Shown: positions 25,710 to 35,643, counted from the stretch's first letter. The stretch: 64,000 bases of DNA from Bacillota bacterium (GCA_023416585.1 JAEZHM010000055.1:15379-79378); one strand, 5' to 3'. A program made the numbers and translations. The notes: generated by a model not told the origin, from the sequence alone.

Positions 25710-25862
25710 CGGCCTAATCGTAAGCTGAATTATCGTGTATTTGTTATGCCGCTTTAAAATCTCTTGCTGGGGGGCGTGCAGATTGCATTATCTTCCGGGG
25801 ATAACCTGCGGAATGTGACCGGATTCGCTATTTTGAATCACAAATTTGTGGAGGATACTCTT

Positions 25863-28502
25863 ATGAAAAAAACGATGCGCCTATTCATTGCGACATTGTG
25901 CTTTTTGCTCATTATATACGGTTGTGCAAATGCATCCACCCAACTTAAAACCACGCCGCCTTTACCGCAGGGAAACGCCGGGGGGAATGAATACCCGGCA
26001 TCGGATTTAGCAGGCGAGGTGTCTGTGCGTGTTGTGATAAACGGGGTCGTCCATCCCTTGTCGGGGTATGCGTATCACGGCAGTTATTTTTTCCGGCGGA
26101 CGGATCTGCCCAAGGAGCTGGAAGGCGCGAATTTGGCAGGTGCGGAAACCTTGGAAGAGAATGGTTCGGATTACTATTCGCTCCGCGATATCTGTACCAA
26201 CGCCAATTACAGTTTTACACATGACGATGTGCTTGCCGCAGAGTATATCTGGACATATGCCGACGTTGCGCAGGCTGCTTCGCAAAGCGATGAAGCAGAC
26301 CGTGCGGTGTCGATGGGTATCGGTGAGGTGAAACCGGAAGATGCCGTGGTAACCTATGGGGAGTTTTTTACGATGTTGGATCGCGTAGTCGAATTAGCCG
26401 CGCCAGATAAACTGGCGGACTGGCGGACGCAGTTTCCGCGTGCGCGCGCTTCCACCGATAATATGACGCGTTATGAAGGAATGAAGGCGGTTTTAAAATG
26501 CGCGGTCGCCTTGGGCGGAGATTTTGTTAACTTCAATGTTGACTGGCTGCCCCTGAACAATAAGATCGGAGAAAAAGTCTGGGATGAAATGGGCAGGATC
26601 ACGGCTCCCGATCGATACATTCCAAACGATTACCCCTATCAGGGCGGTGGGTTCCCGCGCGAGGATTTTTCCGAGTGGGATGATTGCGGTGTAGCCTATC
26701 GGTATTCGTTTGGCAGAACTTCCCTTGTCAGCAATCAGCCGATCTTCGATTATGATGAGGCTGAAAATTCGATGCGGCCGGAGGATCCGTTTACCTATGA
26801 GGCCGCGATGCTGGCCGCGATTCGCCTGCTTGAGTCCACGTCTGCCCAGAGCGATTTCATCGCCCTGACGGATCCCGATGCGATTACGTACGATTCCGCC
26901 ATTATTACAGAGGAACTGCTGCAGCGCGCGAAGGCTCGCCCGCAGGTTTCTCAGGACAGTTTGCCATTATTGAGGGGCCTCGTTTTTGGCGGTGACTATG
27001 AATCTAGCAGCATGCCAGTCACAGAGGCGGAGTTGCGCAATCTTGCAAACTGGGGCTTCAACAGCGCCCGCGTCATGCTGACGTTCCGGACGCTGTTTGA
27101 TATGGATGTTACGACGGTTCAAAAAACCAAGCTTAGGCAGTTGGACAAGCTGATTGCCGCCGCAATGAAATACAATCTGCATTTGAACCTTATCACCTTT
27201 TCCGTGCCTGGCCGTTGGGCCAGTTTTGATCCGTTCACCTTCACCAGCGTCGGGGAATTTGACCTGTTCACAAACGCAAAGAAACAGAAACAGACAGCCA
27301 ATATGTGGGCCTTGCTGGCGGCCCGTTATAAAGATATTCCCAGTTCCGCGCTGTCGTTCAGCCCGCTCTGGGAGACCTTTAACCGAAATCTAAGCACCGG
27401 CCTGCCGGTCAAGGCTTACAAGGAATCCAACGTTGCGAAGGTTTTTGACCTGCTGGTTGGCGCGATCCGGCAGCAAGACGCCGACCGGCTTGTCATTTAT
27501 GAAGCAACGTCAAACAACGGCGCGGATCAGATTGTGGAGGAATCCGATCTCATCCAGAGCACGATCCAGAGCCATTACACCAACGTCATGATGATGGCGA
27601 ATTTTTGCGAGGGCCCGTTTGTTTTTGCGAATATGACCGCCCAGGAAGGCGAGCATATCGACAACAACAACCACTCCATCTTCCTCCCCGACTATCCGAC
27701 CACGATCTATGCGGCGCAGCGGGAGATACGCAGGAAGCAGCCAATGGAAATAACGGGGGAACTCGTGGCCGGGACAAAGCTGGAGATTTATCTTTCCAAG
27801 GTCTGGGGCAAGGGGAATTTTGAGGTGCTGGCGGATGGAAAGACGCTCTATAGCGAAAAACTGTCGAAGAAATCCTATGATGTTGGCTATCCCCTGTCGG
27901 GGTATTACCCCTATGCGCAAAGCGACAAAATGATTGCCGTCACGCTTGAAACCGATGTGGAGCGGCTGGAGATCTCTTTCAGCGGCGACTTGGTGGAGTG
28001 GAGCGGGATGGATGTTACGCTCCCCGATTTGTATGCTGTGGAGCGGTGGTGGTATCAAACGGCTTATGACGCCGCATTGGAAGGGGTAGAGGCGCAACCG
28101 CCGTCTTTGAGAAAAACTTCTGTGGTCATGCTTTGCCCCAACAGCAATGATGCAGGACGGCAAATCGTGATCCATCCGGATGTTACATATTCCTCCGAGG
28201 CCATTTTGGAGCAGTCGAACAAGGAAAAGATTGATGCCTGGGCAAAGACGATTTCAGAATTTGCCCCACATTCCGTTGTGCGCATTGAAACCGCGAATTT
28301 CAACGCATGTCCGCTGGACGCGGCGCTCGCGTATTATGACGATGTGTTTGAAGCGCTGGATCGATATGGCCTGGGATGGTACAGCAATGATTATATCAAC
28401 TTTAGCGACGGTGGCAGGCGTTATGTTGGTTTTAGACCGACAAGCTATCTGGGCGGATCCTACTGTATCGAACTGCTGCAACAACTGCAACGATGGCAAT
28501 AA
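25863..28502 (+). CDS. Large exported GH5-like protein, probable lipoprotein
   Basis: An 879-residue paralogue of the preceding gene. Residues 1-20 are a lipoprotein-like signal (FLLIIYGC, Cys at about 20). Then comes a low-complexity Pro/Gly stretch, SLH-like pieces (AVSMGIGEV, YGEFFTMLDRVVELA, AAMLAAIRLLES) and a GH-A type barrel: LRGLVFGGDYESSS, NWGFNSARVMLTFRTLF, LSFSPLWETFNRN in place of the NEP motif, and VVRIETANFN as the second Glu strand. Between them (about 620-740) an all-beta insertion with EIYLSKVWGKGNFEVLADG looks like a carbohydrate-binding or Ig-like module. GTGGAGG precedes ATG 25863. Both catalytic motifs are altered, so it may bind rather than cleave sugar, or use a variant mechanism. 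Confidence 0.68.
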   Translation: MKKTMRLFIATLCFLLIIYGCANASTQLKTTPPLPQGNAGGNEYPASDLAGEVSVRVVINGVVHPLSGYAYHGSYFFRRTDLPKELEGANLAGAETLEENGSDYYSLRDICTNANYSFTHDDVLAAEYIWTYADVAQAASQSDEADRAVSMGIGEVKPEDAVVTYGEFFTMLDRVVELAAPDKLADWRTQFPRARASTDNMTRYEGMKAVLKCAVALGGDFVNFNVDWLPLNNKIGEKVWDEMGRITAPDRYIPNDYPYQGGGFPREDFSEWDDCGVAYRYSFGRTSLVSNQPIFDYDEAENSMRPEDPFTYEAAMLAAIRLLESTSAQSDFIALTDPDAITYDSAIITEELLQRAKARPQVSQDSLPLLRGLVFGGDYESSSMPVTEAELRNLANWGFNSARVMLTFRTLFDMDVTTVQKTKLRQLDKLIAAAMKYNLHLNLITFSVPGRWASFDPFTFTSVGEFDLFTNAKKQKQTANMWALLAARYKDIPSSALSFSPLWETFNRNLSTGLPVKAYKESNVAKVFDLLVGAIRQQDADRLVIYEATSNNGADQIVEESDLIQSTIQSHYTNVMMMANFCEGPFVFANMTAQEGEHIDNNNHSIFLPDYPTTIYAAQREIRRKQPMEITGELVAGTKLEIYLSKVWGKGNFEVLADGKTLYSEKLSKKSYDVGYPLSGYYPYAQSDKMIAVTLETDVERLEISFSGDLVEWSGMDVTLPDLYAVERWWYQTAYDAALEGVEAQPPSLRKTSVVMLCPNSNDAGRQIVIHPDVTYSSEAILEQSNKEKIDAWAKTISEFAPHSVVRIETANFNACPLDAALAYYDDVFEALDRYGLGWYSNDYINFSDGGRRYVGFRPTSYLGGSYCIELLQQLQRWQ

Positions 28503-28634
28503 CGTCCGTTAACGGTTGATGGATGGTTTGAAACATCGGGTCAACTTGGCTCCATGTTTTATCCGTATAAAGAAAATGGGAATCGAGGCATATCACGATC
28601 ACAGCAAAATAACACCCACCCACTATGCCACGAA

Positions 28635-28658
28635 AAATCCGGCTCTATGGCCGGATTT
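28635..28658 (+). terminator. Hairpin downstream of the GH5-like genes
   Basis: AAATCCGGC/GCCGGATTT with a 6-nt loop and flanking A and T runs; acts as a terminator in either direction. Confidence 0.6.
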
Positions 28659-28782
28659 ATTAATACCGAGACCATGTCGCAACCTGAAGAAGACGTGCCG
28701 ATCAAGAAACCCGTGGGAAGAGGCAGGGTCAAGAAGGGAGCGGCAACCACGGAGGATGCAGGCAAGTAAGTCAGTCAGTACA

Positions 28783-28917
28783 TTAATTCTCTTGCTCTAC
28801 AGTGATCACCAGTAGCCGTCCTTCACTGCCGTCCTCCAGCTCTTTGGCGAATGCCTCCGCAACCGATGTGGGAGTGGCCTCGGCTGCGTTTACAGTGGAG
28901 AAAAAATGTGGTAGGCT
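28783..28917 (-). pseudogene. C-terminal fragment of an unidentified gene
   Basis: 45 open codons on the minus strand ending AEAFAKELEDGSEGRLLVIT plus VEQEN and a TAA stop, bounded upstream by an in-frame stop and with no start codon. The composition looks like real protein. The rest of the gene is missing, probably replaced by the transposase insertion at 28.9 kb. Confidence 0.35.
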
Positions 28918-28944
28918 TTAACCAACAGAGGGTGACATATCCAT

Positions 28945-29700
28945 ATGCCCAGAGTAGCGCGAAAACCAAGTAAAACAGAAATATATCATGTCATGCTTCG
29001 CGGAAACGGACAGCGTCAGGTCTTTCAGGATGATGAAGACAACGAGCACTTTTTGCAGATGCTTGGCATTTGCAAGGTGATAAGCGGCTTTGAAGTGTAT
29101 GCATACTGTCTGATGGGTAATCATGTGCATTTGCTGATGCGGACTGGCGAAAAAGGGGAGCCATTGGAACAGATCTTCCGTCGGTTTGGTGCACAATATG
29201 TATATTGGTATAATAGGAAGTATGAGCGGATCGGGCATCTGTTCCAGGATCGATTTCGAAGCGAACCCGTTGAGGATGATCCATATTTTCTGTGCGTATT
29301 GCGATACATCCATCAAAATCCTGTGAAGGCCGGGCTGGTGGAAGGTATGGCCGACTATCCATACAGCAGCTATAGGGACTACCTTGAGCCAAAGGTAGGT
29401 CAACTGACGGATGCAGTGTTCATTAATGGAATCATGGAACGAGAAGCGCTCATCGCGTTCCATGAGAAAACAGACGATGTGAAGTATATGGATGTTCAGC
29501 CGATACGCCCGAAAATGAGTGACATACAAGTGATGAAACTAATTGAAAAGGTCGCTGGATGCAAGACGGTGGAGGAATTCCAAAACCTGAATAAGACGCG
29601 AAGGATGGATGTGCTGGCTGAGCTTAAAGAAGGGAACGCCTCCTATCGGCAAATCAGCAGGTTGACCGGGGAAAGTTTAGGAGTTATCCGGAGATCATAG
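28945..29700 (+). CDS. REP-associated tyrosine transposase (Y1/IS200-like, RAYT)
   Basis: A 251-residue single-strand DNA transposase. Seen: IYHVMLRGNGQRQVFQDDED at the N-terminus, CLMGNHVHLLMRTGE with the metal-binding H-x-H of the HUH fold, GHLFQDRFRSEPVEDD, and VLRYIHQNPVKAGLVE with the catalytic Tyr. The C-terminus carries a helix-turn-helix-like segment (YRQISRLTGESLGVIRRS). AGAGGG lies about 12 bases before the ATG. Family members mobilise or process REP palindromes as single-copy host genes. The sequence right after the stop, GAACCGTCCCCTGTG (29710-29724), shares its GGGGACrGTnC core with palindromes at 57.0, 58.7, 60.8 and 61.5 kb. Confidence 0.92.
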   Translation: MPRVARKPSKTEIYHVMLRGNGQRQVFQDDEDNEHFLQMLGICKVISGFEVYAYCLMGNHVHLLMRTGEKGEPLEQIFRRFGAQYVYWYNRKYERIGHLFQDRFRSEPVEDDPYFLCVLRYIHQNPVKAGLVEGMADYPYSSYRDYLEPKVGQLTDAVFINGIMEREALIAFHEKTDDVKYMDVQPIRPKMSDIQVMKLIEKVAGCKTVEEFQNLNKTRRMDVLAELKEGNASYRQISRLTGESLGVIRRS

Positions 29701-30333
29701 GTGCACAAAGAACCGTCCCCTGTGTCGCATTGTTTTTTATTAAAGTCAAAGCTTGATTGAAAACGATTTATGCGATAAAATGGAACAAGCTGGGATTAAA
29801 ATACTTGTATCCACATACTCCGCTCAAGCTTTATACAAGTCGCATGAAATTCTGTTGATTGAAATTATGATTTAATCAAAGGGCAAAAAAGAGGAACTAC
29901 GCTTTGCATTACACATCGGTACCTTCCGAATCAATGGCCTGTAACCTGCAAATGAGCATTGACTAGTTGTAATTATTTCATCGGATAAGGCTAAAGAAAG
30001 CTACGAAAATGCTTCGGGAGATATTTGGAGAGAATGGATACAATGCAAGAATTGTCAGTGATAAAGAATTGGCGTATTTATCGGATATAGTTTATTTACC
30101 GAACAGCTTTGACTGCAGTCGTTACATATCGTTTATTGAAGAAAAAATGTGTCTTGATGTAGCGATGTTTTATCTAAACACCCTAATTTATCCACCCCCC
30201 AGATATCATTCTGTCATTTAATGATTATATTACTGGTTCATCCAATACTAATACCATATAAAACACGCATATCTCAAATACAATGAGGTTGTTTCTCTTC
30301 TACAATAAGCTATAGAATAGGAGAAATTGTACT
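29701..30333. other. AT-rich gap with one weak open frame
   Basis: Begins with the GAACCGTCCCC motif. A 70-codon frame at 30009-30221 (starting MLREIFGENGYNARIVSDKE) has no convincing ribosome binding site and no recognised family; it could be a gene remnant. The remainder shows no coding pattern. Confidence 0.4.
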
Positions 30334-31641
30334 ATGAAAAAGAAGATGTTTATCGTAATCACATTACTGGTCTTGCTGTTTTCCTTTCCTGCGCTGGGAG
30401 ACCCTGCGGACACCTTGACGCTATACGTTTTCGAGAATCCTTTCATGGTACCATTAATCGACAGCGCCCTTGTGCAATTCAAAGCGCAGTATCCCAATGT
30501 CCATGTTAACCTTCAACGGTACAAAGGGTTTACATTTGAAGATGAGTATTCTAAGGTGCTGAACACAGAATTGATGGCCGGAAAAGGGCCTGACGTAATT
30601 CTGTTCAGTGAGTATACCTTTTTGGACATCAACAAAGTAATGCAAACCGGCGTTTTCGCTGATTTGACCGCATACGAGGAGACCCTCGGGTTGAAGGACA
30701 GCCGCTATGTACAGGCTGTGATGGATGGAGGGAAGGTTGGTGAATCCAGGCTCTTTGTTCCCCTGTATTATCAGGCTCCCCTTCTTCTCACAACGGATGC
30801 GCTTGTCAGCGCCGCTGATATTGAGGAGATGAACCAAACGGATTTTTGGGCATTCATGGAGCGGCTTGTGGAACAAAAGGAAGGAATGCCCGATACGAAG
30901 TACTTCTCCGACTATTGGGGCAGTTCTATTATTTCGCTGCTCAAGGCAAGCGGCATAAGCTTTGCTGATTACCAGCAAGCAGCCAGTGCCATAAATATGA
31001 CGGATGTAAAAAGGCTGGCGGATGCATTAAAAGCGGTGTATCAATCCGATTATGTAGAAACCACAGGCAGAATCTATTCCACTCTCGCTTATAATGACTT
31101 ACATGACCACGATTGCTTATATGCCTACATGAGCATGATTGATGACTGCCTGTTTACTGCCTCCGCGTTAGGCGGTGCAGGGAGCACCCCCTATACAACG
31201 TTCATACCATCCATAGAAGGCGGTGTGCATGCCAATATTTGCTACGGAGCCGCCGTTAACAGCAACAGTGCAAGCAAAGAATGGGCGGTTGCCTTCATAA
31301 AAGAGTTGCTTAGCAGTGTTGCTCAACAGGAAGAAGATGAATTCTTCTATTTCCCCGTGAACACAGAAGGCTTCACGGAGCTGATTGACAAAAAAGCTGG
31401 TGAAATTTCCGGAATTGGAATCGATCGCAACATGGGATGGCTCTATTCCGCAATACCCGATGATGTGATGAACAGCATCAAAAATGTGCCGGAAAGAATT
31501 ACGCGTGCCTCAGTTGTGAACGCCCAAGTCAATTACTATATGTTTTATCAGGATATGCTGCCCTACCTAAGTGACGAAAAACCTCTGGAGGCCTGCATGA
31601 ATGAGTTTAGCAATAAGTTGTCCTTGTATATCAGCGAATAA
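30334..31641 (+). CDS. ABC extracellular solute-binding protein (CUT1-like)
   Basis: A 435-residue exported binding protein, first gene of a five-gene coupled operon. Seen: signal peptide core IVITLLVLLFSFPALG with a type I site and no Cys; then LTLYVFENPFMVPLIDSALV, FKAQYPNVHVNLQRYKG, MAGKGPDVILFSEY, and aromatic-rich segments that line CUT1 pockets (SDYWGSSIISLLKA). TAGGAGAAATT precedes the ATG. The ligand is unknown. It is divergent from the other two CUT1 binding proteins here, as expected for a different substrate. Confidence 0.88.
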   Translation: MKKKMFIVITLLVLLFSFPALGDPADTLTLYVFENPFMVPLIDSALVQFKAQYPNVHVNLQRYKGFTFEDEYSKVLNTELMAGKGPDVILFSEYTFLDINKVMQTGVFADLTAYEETLGLKDSRYVQAVMDGGKVGESRLFVPLYYQAPLLLTTDALVSAADIEEMNQTDFWAFMERLVEQKEGMPDTKYFSDYWGSSIISLLKASGISFADYQQAASAINMTDVKRLADALKAVYQSDYVETTGRIYSTLAYNDLHDHDCLYAYMSMIDDCLFTASALGGAGSTPYTTFIPSIEGGVHANICYGAAVNSNSASKEWAVAFIKELLSSVAQQEEDEFFYFPVNTEGFTELIDKKAGEISGIGIDRNMGWLYSAIPDDVMNSIKNVPERITRASVVNAQVNYYMFYQDMLPYLSDEKPLEACMNEFSNKLSLYISE

Positions 31642-31671
31642 TGCAGGCGGAGGGGTATAGGAGTGCGGATC

Positions 31672-32538
31672 ATGAAAATGAAGTATGCCAGGCGCGAATC
31701 CCTTACCGGCGCCTTGTTTGCGTTCCCTGCCCTTGCGGGTATCTTCATTTTCTTCATGCTCCCCTTTGCGGTCAGCGTATACTACTCCCTTGTGGCAGGC
31801 ATTGGCTCCACTGTGTTCGTTGGGTTTGCAAATTATCAAAGGATTTTGCAAAGCAGCGCCTTTGCGCTGGCTGTATCCAACACATTTAAATTTATCGCGG
31901 TGGCCGTACCCCTGATAATGGTTTTTCCCCTGTTCCTTGGGATTCTTCTGCAAAAGCAGATTCGTGCGGCATCTGTTTTCCGTTCCGCCTTTTTGCTCCC
32001 CCTGGTGGTTCCTTCCGCCTCCACGGTTTTGGTGTTTATGATACTGCTCAGCGACCAAGGCGCCTTGAACCAGCTTTTGTTATCCCATGGGGCAGCCCCG
32101 GTAAACTGGCTAAGCTCCTCCCCCTCGTTTTTTGTGCTTGTTGTCATGTATATATGGAAGTACTCGGGCTATAACATGGTGCTGTATATTGCCGGGCTCA
32201 GCTCCATTCCAAAGGAATACTATGAAGCGGCTGAGATTGATGGCGCGTCTGCCCCTCGAAAATTGCTATCCATTACTATTCCCCAATTGATGCCCACCAT
32301 CGCCTTTGTGCTTGTCATGTCTGTCATCAATTCATTTAAGGCCTTTCGCGAGGCGTTTTTCCTGATGGGCAACTACCCGCACAACAGTGTGTATCTCCTT
32401 CAGCATTTTCTCAACAACAACTTTCAAAACCTGAATTACCAGCGCTTGTCCGTTGCCGCAACGCTAACCGCAGCCTTTTTCCTTGTCACTGCCGGGTTGT
32501 TTCTAGCCGCCAGAGGAAGGGGAGCGCTGCAAAAGTGA
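31672..32538 (+). CDS. ABC importer permease (MalF/UgpA type)
   Basis: A 288-residue permease with six helices. Seen: LTGALFAFPALAGIFIFFML at the N-terminus and EAAEIDGASAPRKLLSITIP, the EAA loop. ATG 31672 has AGGAG 8 bases upstream; a GTG nine bases earlier (31663) is an alternative. Its stop overlaps the next gene's GTG (GTGA). Confidence 0.9.
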   Translation: MKMKYARRESLTGALFAFPALAGIFIFFMLPFAVSVYYSLVAGIGSTVFVGFANYQRILQSSAFALAVSNTFKFIAVAVPLIMVFPLFLGILLQKQIRAASVFRSAFLLPLVVPSASTVLVFMILLSDQGALNQLLLSHGAAPVNWLSSSPSFFVLVVMYIWKYSGYNMVLYIAGLSSIPKEYYEAAEIDGASAPRKLLSITIPQLMPTIAFVLVMSVINSFKAFREAFFLMGNYPHNSVYLLQHFLNNNFQNLNYQRLSVAATLTAAFFLVTAGLFLAARGRGALQK

Positions 32539-33389
32539 GTCAACCCAATCCTATCAAAAGGGCGATGCTGTACCTTCTTCTTGGCGGAATAGCCCTTGTC
32601 ACACTCATGCCACTCTTGCTTACGCTCATTAACTCATTCATGAGCGAAACGGAGATACTGAAGCGTTACGGCAGCATATTCGGTAAACACTCCGCTGTGG
32701 TGCAATTGACCACGGTGCCCAGCCAGGCGACCCTTTTTGCCTACTACCAAGTGTTGCTGCAACGCCCGGATTACTTATATAAGCTTTGGGTATCCTTGGC
32801 GATCAGTGTATCCATCGTCATGGGACAGGTGCTTATCGGCGCATCTGGTGGATATGCCTTTGCCAAGTTCAAGTTTCCGCTGAAGAACTTTTTTTTCGCC
32901 ATTATCATTATACTTATGCTCATGCCCAATCAGGTGACGATTGTATCAAACTACATTGTTCTTGATAGAATGGGGCTCATTGGCCGCTATTGGGCGGTTA
33001 TCCTGCCGGGTGCTTTCTCGGCGTTCGGCGTGTTCCTGTCCCGACAGATGTTTATGTCCGTTCCGGATGAGCTCCTGCTCAGCGCCAGGGTTGACGGCGC
33101 AAACCAATGGCAGGTGCTGACCAAGGTTGTGCTTCCCTCCGTAAAGGCGGGTGTTGCTTCGCTGGTCATACTGGTATTCATTGACTCGTGGAACATGGTG
33201 GAGCAGCCTTTGATTATGCTGCGGGATGCGTACAAGTACCCGCTCTCCGTTTTCCTTGCTCAGGTGAACCAAACGGAGCCGTCTGTCGCCTTCGCCTGCG
33301 GCATTCTCTCTATGCTTCCGGTGCTGCTGTTGTATTTCTATTTTGATGACGAATTAATCCTTGGCATTGAATATTCTGTTATTAAGTGA
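32535..33389 (+). CDS. ABC importer permease (MalG/UgpE type)
   Basis: A 284-residue permease: LGGIALVTLMPLLLTLINSF, MLMPNQVTIVSNYIVLDRMG, and the EAA-type loop SARVDGANQWQVLTKVVLP. It starts with GTG inside the previous stop, and its own stop is overlapped by a possible GTG of the next gene. This makes a chain of coupled genes unusual in that the next products are export-type proteins. No ATPase is present in the operon. Confidence 0.9.
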   Translation: MSQPNPIKRAMLYLLLGGIALVTLMPLLLTLINSFMSETEILKRYGSIFGKHSAVVQLTTVPSQATLFAYYQVLLQRPDYLYKLWVSLAISVSIVMGQVLIGASGGYAFAKFKFPLKNFFFAIIIILMLMPNQVTIVSNYIVLDRMGLIGRYWAVILPGAFSAFGVFLSRQMFMSVPDELLLSARVDGANQWQVLTKVVLPSVKAGVASLVILVFIDSWNMVEQPLIMLRDAYKYPLSVFLAQVNQTEPSVAFACGILSMLPVLLLYFYFDDELILGIEYSVIK

Positions 33390-33397
33390 GGTATGGT

Positions 33398-34495
33398 ATG
33401 GATCAAAACAGCAATGATACGAAATCACCGAAGAAGCGGTGTACAGGAAAGATCGCTATTGTGTTCCTGCTGGTTTTGGTTCTTGCCACATTTCTTTCAC
33501 GGACCGTTTATTCGGTATATCTGCCTGCTGTAACCACCTATACCGTGGAAAAGGGAGTTTTGCCCTATTCCGCGGAAAGCCAGGGAACCGTTGGCTACCA
33601 TACTTGGAGCGATGTGAAGGTCTTCGGCGATTTCAGGGTGATTGATGTATTTGTAGAGCAGGGCGATACCGTTGCGGAAGGCACGGCCTTGGCCTCTTTG
33701 GACGTAGCCCGGCAGGAGCTTGAAAGAAAGCAGCGGGAACTGACGCTGGCGAAATTGGATAAGCAAATCAGCGAAACCAAAAACAAAAAAGAAAAAGCAT
33801 CCCTTGAAACGGACCGAGCGCTGATGCAGGAGGAATTCGATATTTTCCTGGCCTCCTACCCGCAGGATGGCATGCTGCGTGCAAGCCTCAGCGGGGAGAT
33901 CATAAAGGTGAATGTGTCTGCCAACTCCTACCTTACTCCCAATGAAGTACTGTTTCGCATTGTGGATGTGAATAGTATAAGCAATGTTACCTTCACCCTC
34001 CCCTTTAACCAAGGATCCATGTTTTCCATTGACGACAAGGCGGTTGTCACCTACAATGCACTTCTGCATGATGAAACCACCATGAAGGATCAACTGAGAA
34101 CGCTGAATGGCACATTTGCCATTTCCGACAAAAAATATCTGGGTGACTCCGGCTTATGGGAGTTTACCCTTCCGTTTAGGTATTCTGGAAAGATAGACAT
34201 TGCCGAACCAATGAAGATACGCGTAGCGAGGGTTACCTCCTCCTTTGATATGGTCGTTCCGCTCTCCTGCCTGTTTGATATAGAGGAGAACAAAGCGGCT
34301 GTGTACCTGCTAAACAACCGTGACAGCTTGTTCGGGGAGGAGAGCTATGTGCGAAAGGTTGATGTGACGATTACACAATCCAATGGGAAGATGGCGGCCA
34401 TCGAATCAAAGCAGTTTATTCCCGGCGTTTCCCTGGTAAACAGCAGCACAAAAGCACTAAGCCATGGCGCTGCGGTGAAAGTGACAGAACCATGA
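33398..34495 (+). CDS. Membrane-fusion (HlyD/MacA-like) adaptor protein
   Basis: A 365-residue protein with one N-terminal helix (IAIVFLLVLVLATFLS) and an extracytoplasmic part. Seen: a biotinyl-lipoyl-like half VIDVFVEQGDTVAEGTALAS, a coiled-coil hairpin (about residues 105-150; RQELERKQRELTLAKLDKQI), the second lipoyl half LRASLSGEIIKVNVSANSYL, and beta-barrel segments. This matches MacA/HlyD-type adaptors that join an exporter to outer components or, in Gram-positives, assist MacB-like exporters. ATG 33398 follows GAGG at 6 bases; GTG 33386 would overlap the permease stop. The next gene overlaps it (ATGA). Confidence 0.8.
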   Translation: MDQNSNDTKSPKKRCTGKIAIVFLLVLVLATFLSRTVYSVYLPAVTTYTVEKGVLPYSAESQGTVGYHTWSDVKVFGDFRVIDVFVEQGDTVAEGTALASLDVARQELERKQRELTLAKLDKQISETKNKKEKASLETDRALMQEEFDIFLASYPQDGMLRASLSGEIIKVNVSANSYLTPNEVLFRIVDVNSISNVTFTLPFNQGSMFSIDDKAVVTYNALLHDETTMKDQLRTLNGTFAISDKKYLGDSGLWEFTLPFRYSGKIDIAEPMKIRVARVTSSFDMVVPLSCLFDIEENKAAVYLLNNRDSLFGEESYVRKVDVTITQSNGKMAAIESKQFIPGVSLVNSSTKALSHGAAVKVTEP

Positions 34496-35556
34496 TAAAG
34501 AGTATAAAAGCAACAAGAATACGACGGGGAATCCTTATTCTGATTGTCCTTTTCCTGCTGCTGCTGCGCATAAGCCTCGCTACCCACACCTGGAATACGC
34601 TGCCGGATGCCACAGACATTTGTTTTGTACAGCCTGTGCCCTATTCCCTTTTAGAAAGCAGCGGCGATGAGACCGCCATTGCAAGGGCATATTCCCAAGA
34701 GGCCGGTGTTCTGCGTGCGCATGCCAGCAGCAACCCAATAGAGGTTGAAGCCATCCAAACCACAGATAAATATGACGACATCTTCCCCTTGGCGTTGATT
34801 CGCGGCTCCTATTTTCTTGCGCCTACTTACTACAACAATATAAAAAGCATAGTAATAAGCGAGGATCTTTCCATATCATTATTTCTTACGGTGGATTGTA
34901 TCGGTGCTTCCCTATGGTTAGATGATAACGAATACAGCGTTTGCGGGATATACCGCTCCGATCATTCCATCCCGCACGAATTGTCAACAAACGGGGTTGA
35001 CCGCGTGTACACGTCGCATCCTAATCCCTATGACAGCAAATATGCCATCAATGGCATCATCATAAATACAGCCGCGTTAGGAACGCTTACCTTTGATTAT
35101 ACTTCCGTTTCCGATTACAAAACGATGGACTACAGCAACATGAGAGCGGTGCTGCGGCAGCAGGGGCTGCTGCTGGCCTTCTTTACTACAATCCTTGCAG
35201 GCGTCTGCTTTTTCAAAGGGTGCGTCTCACATCACTTTTCAAGCCGCAGGACAGTTTGGATCATAAAGGCAGCAATCGTCATAGCATTCGGCGCAGCCAC
35301 AATCGTACTTTTTTCACAGTTCACCTTTCCCGGCTCCTATTTGCCGCCATCCGGCATTTTCGATTTCCATCACTATCTTTCCACATTTATTGGTCAAGTC
35401 CAAATCGCTAACGCCACAAGCAACCCCTTGGGCCTTGCCTATTCATACACAGTTCTATTCTGCGCAGCATTGGATGGTATATTATTGCTGATTTTCGGGG
35501 TTTGCGCATCCGGGTACATTCATACAACGAGTTACTCTAACCATCGGGGCAAGTAG
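34492..35556 (+). CDS. MacB periplasmic-domain-like membrane protein
   Basis: A 354-residue protein: TM1 (LILIVLFLLLLRISLA), an extracytoplasmic domain of about 200 residues, then TM2 (LLLAFFTTILAGVCFF), TM3 (IIKAAIVIAFGAATIVLF) and TM4 (YTVLFCAALDGILLLIFG). The extracytoplasmic part has IVISEDLSISLFLTVDCIGA followed by SLWLDDNEYSVCGIYRSD, the G-x-x-Y-x-V-x-G-I pattern of the MacB periplasmic core domain, and the 1+3 helix layout is that of MacB/FtsX permeases. No ATPase is fused or adjacent. Divergence is high, so it could be a scaffold rather than a working exporter. Confidence 0.6.
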   Translation: MIKSIKATRIRRGILILIVLFLLLLRISLATHTWNTLPDATDICFVQPVPYSLLESSGDETAIARAYSQEAGVLRAHASSNPIEVEAIQTTDKYDDIFPLALIRGSYFLAPTYYNNIKSIVISEDLSISLFLTVDCIGASLWLDDNEYSVCGIYRSDHSIPHELSTNGVDRVYTSHPNPYDSKYAINGIIINTAALGTLTFDYTSVSDYKTMDYSNMRAVLRQQGLLLAFFTTILAGVCFFKGCVSHHFSSRRTVWIIKAAIVIAFGAATIVLFSQFTFPGSYLPPSGIFDFHHYLSTFIGQVQIANATSNPLGLAYSYTVLFCAALDGILLLIFGVCASGYIHTTSYSNHRGK

Positions 35557-35643
35557 TATAGCCGCGTAAAATGTACATACTCATATCAAAATAAATATTT
35601 CCGGGTACTATTCGACCCTAGCTAGATGCCCCCACCATTTCAA

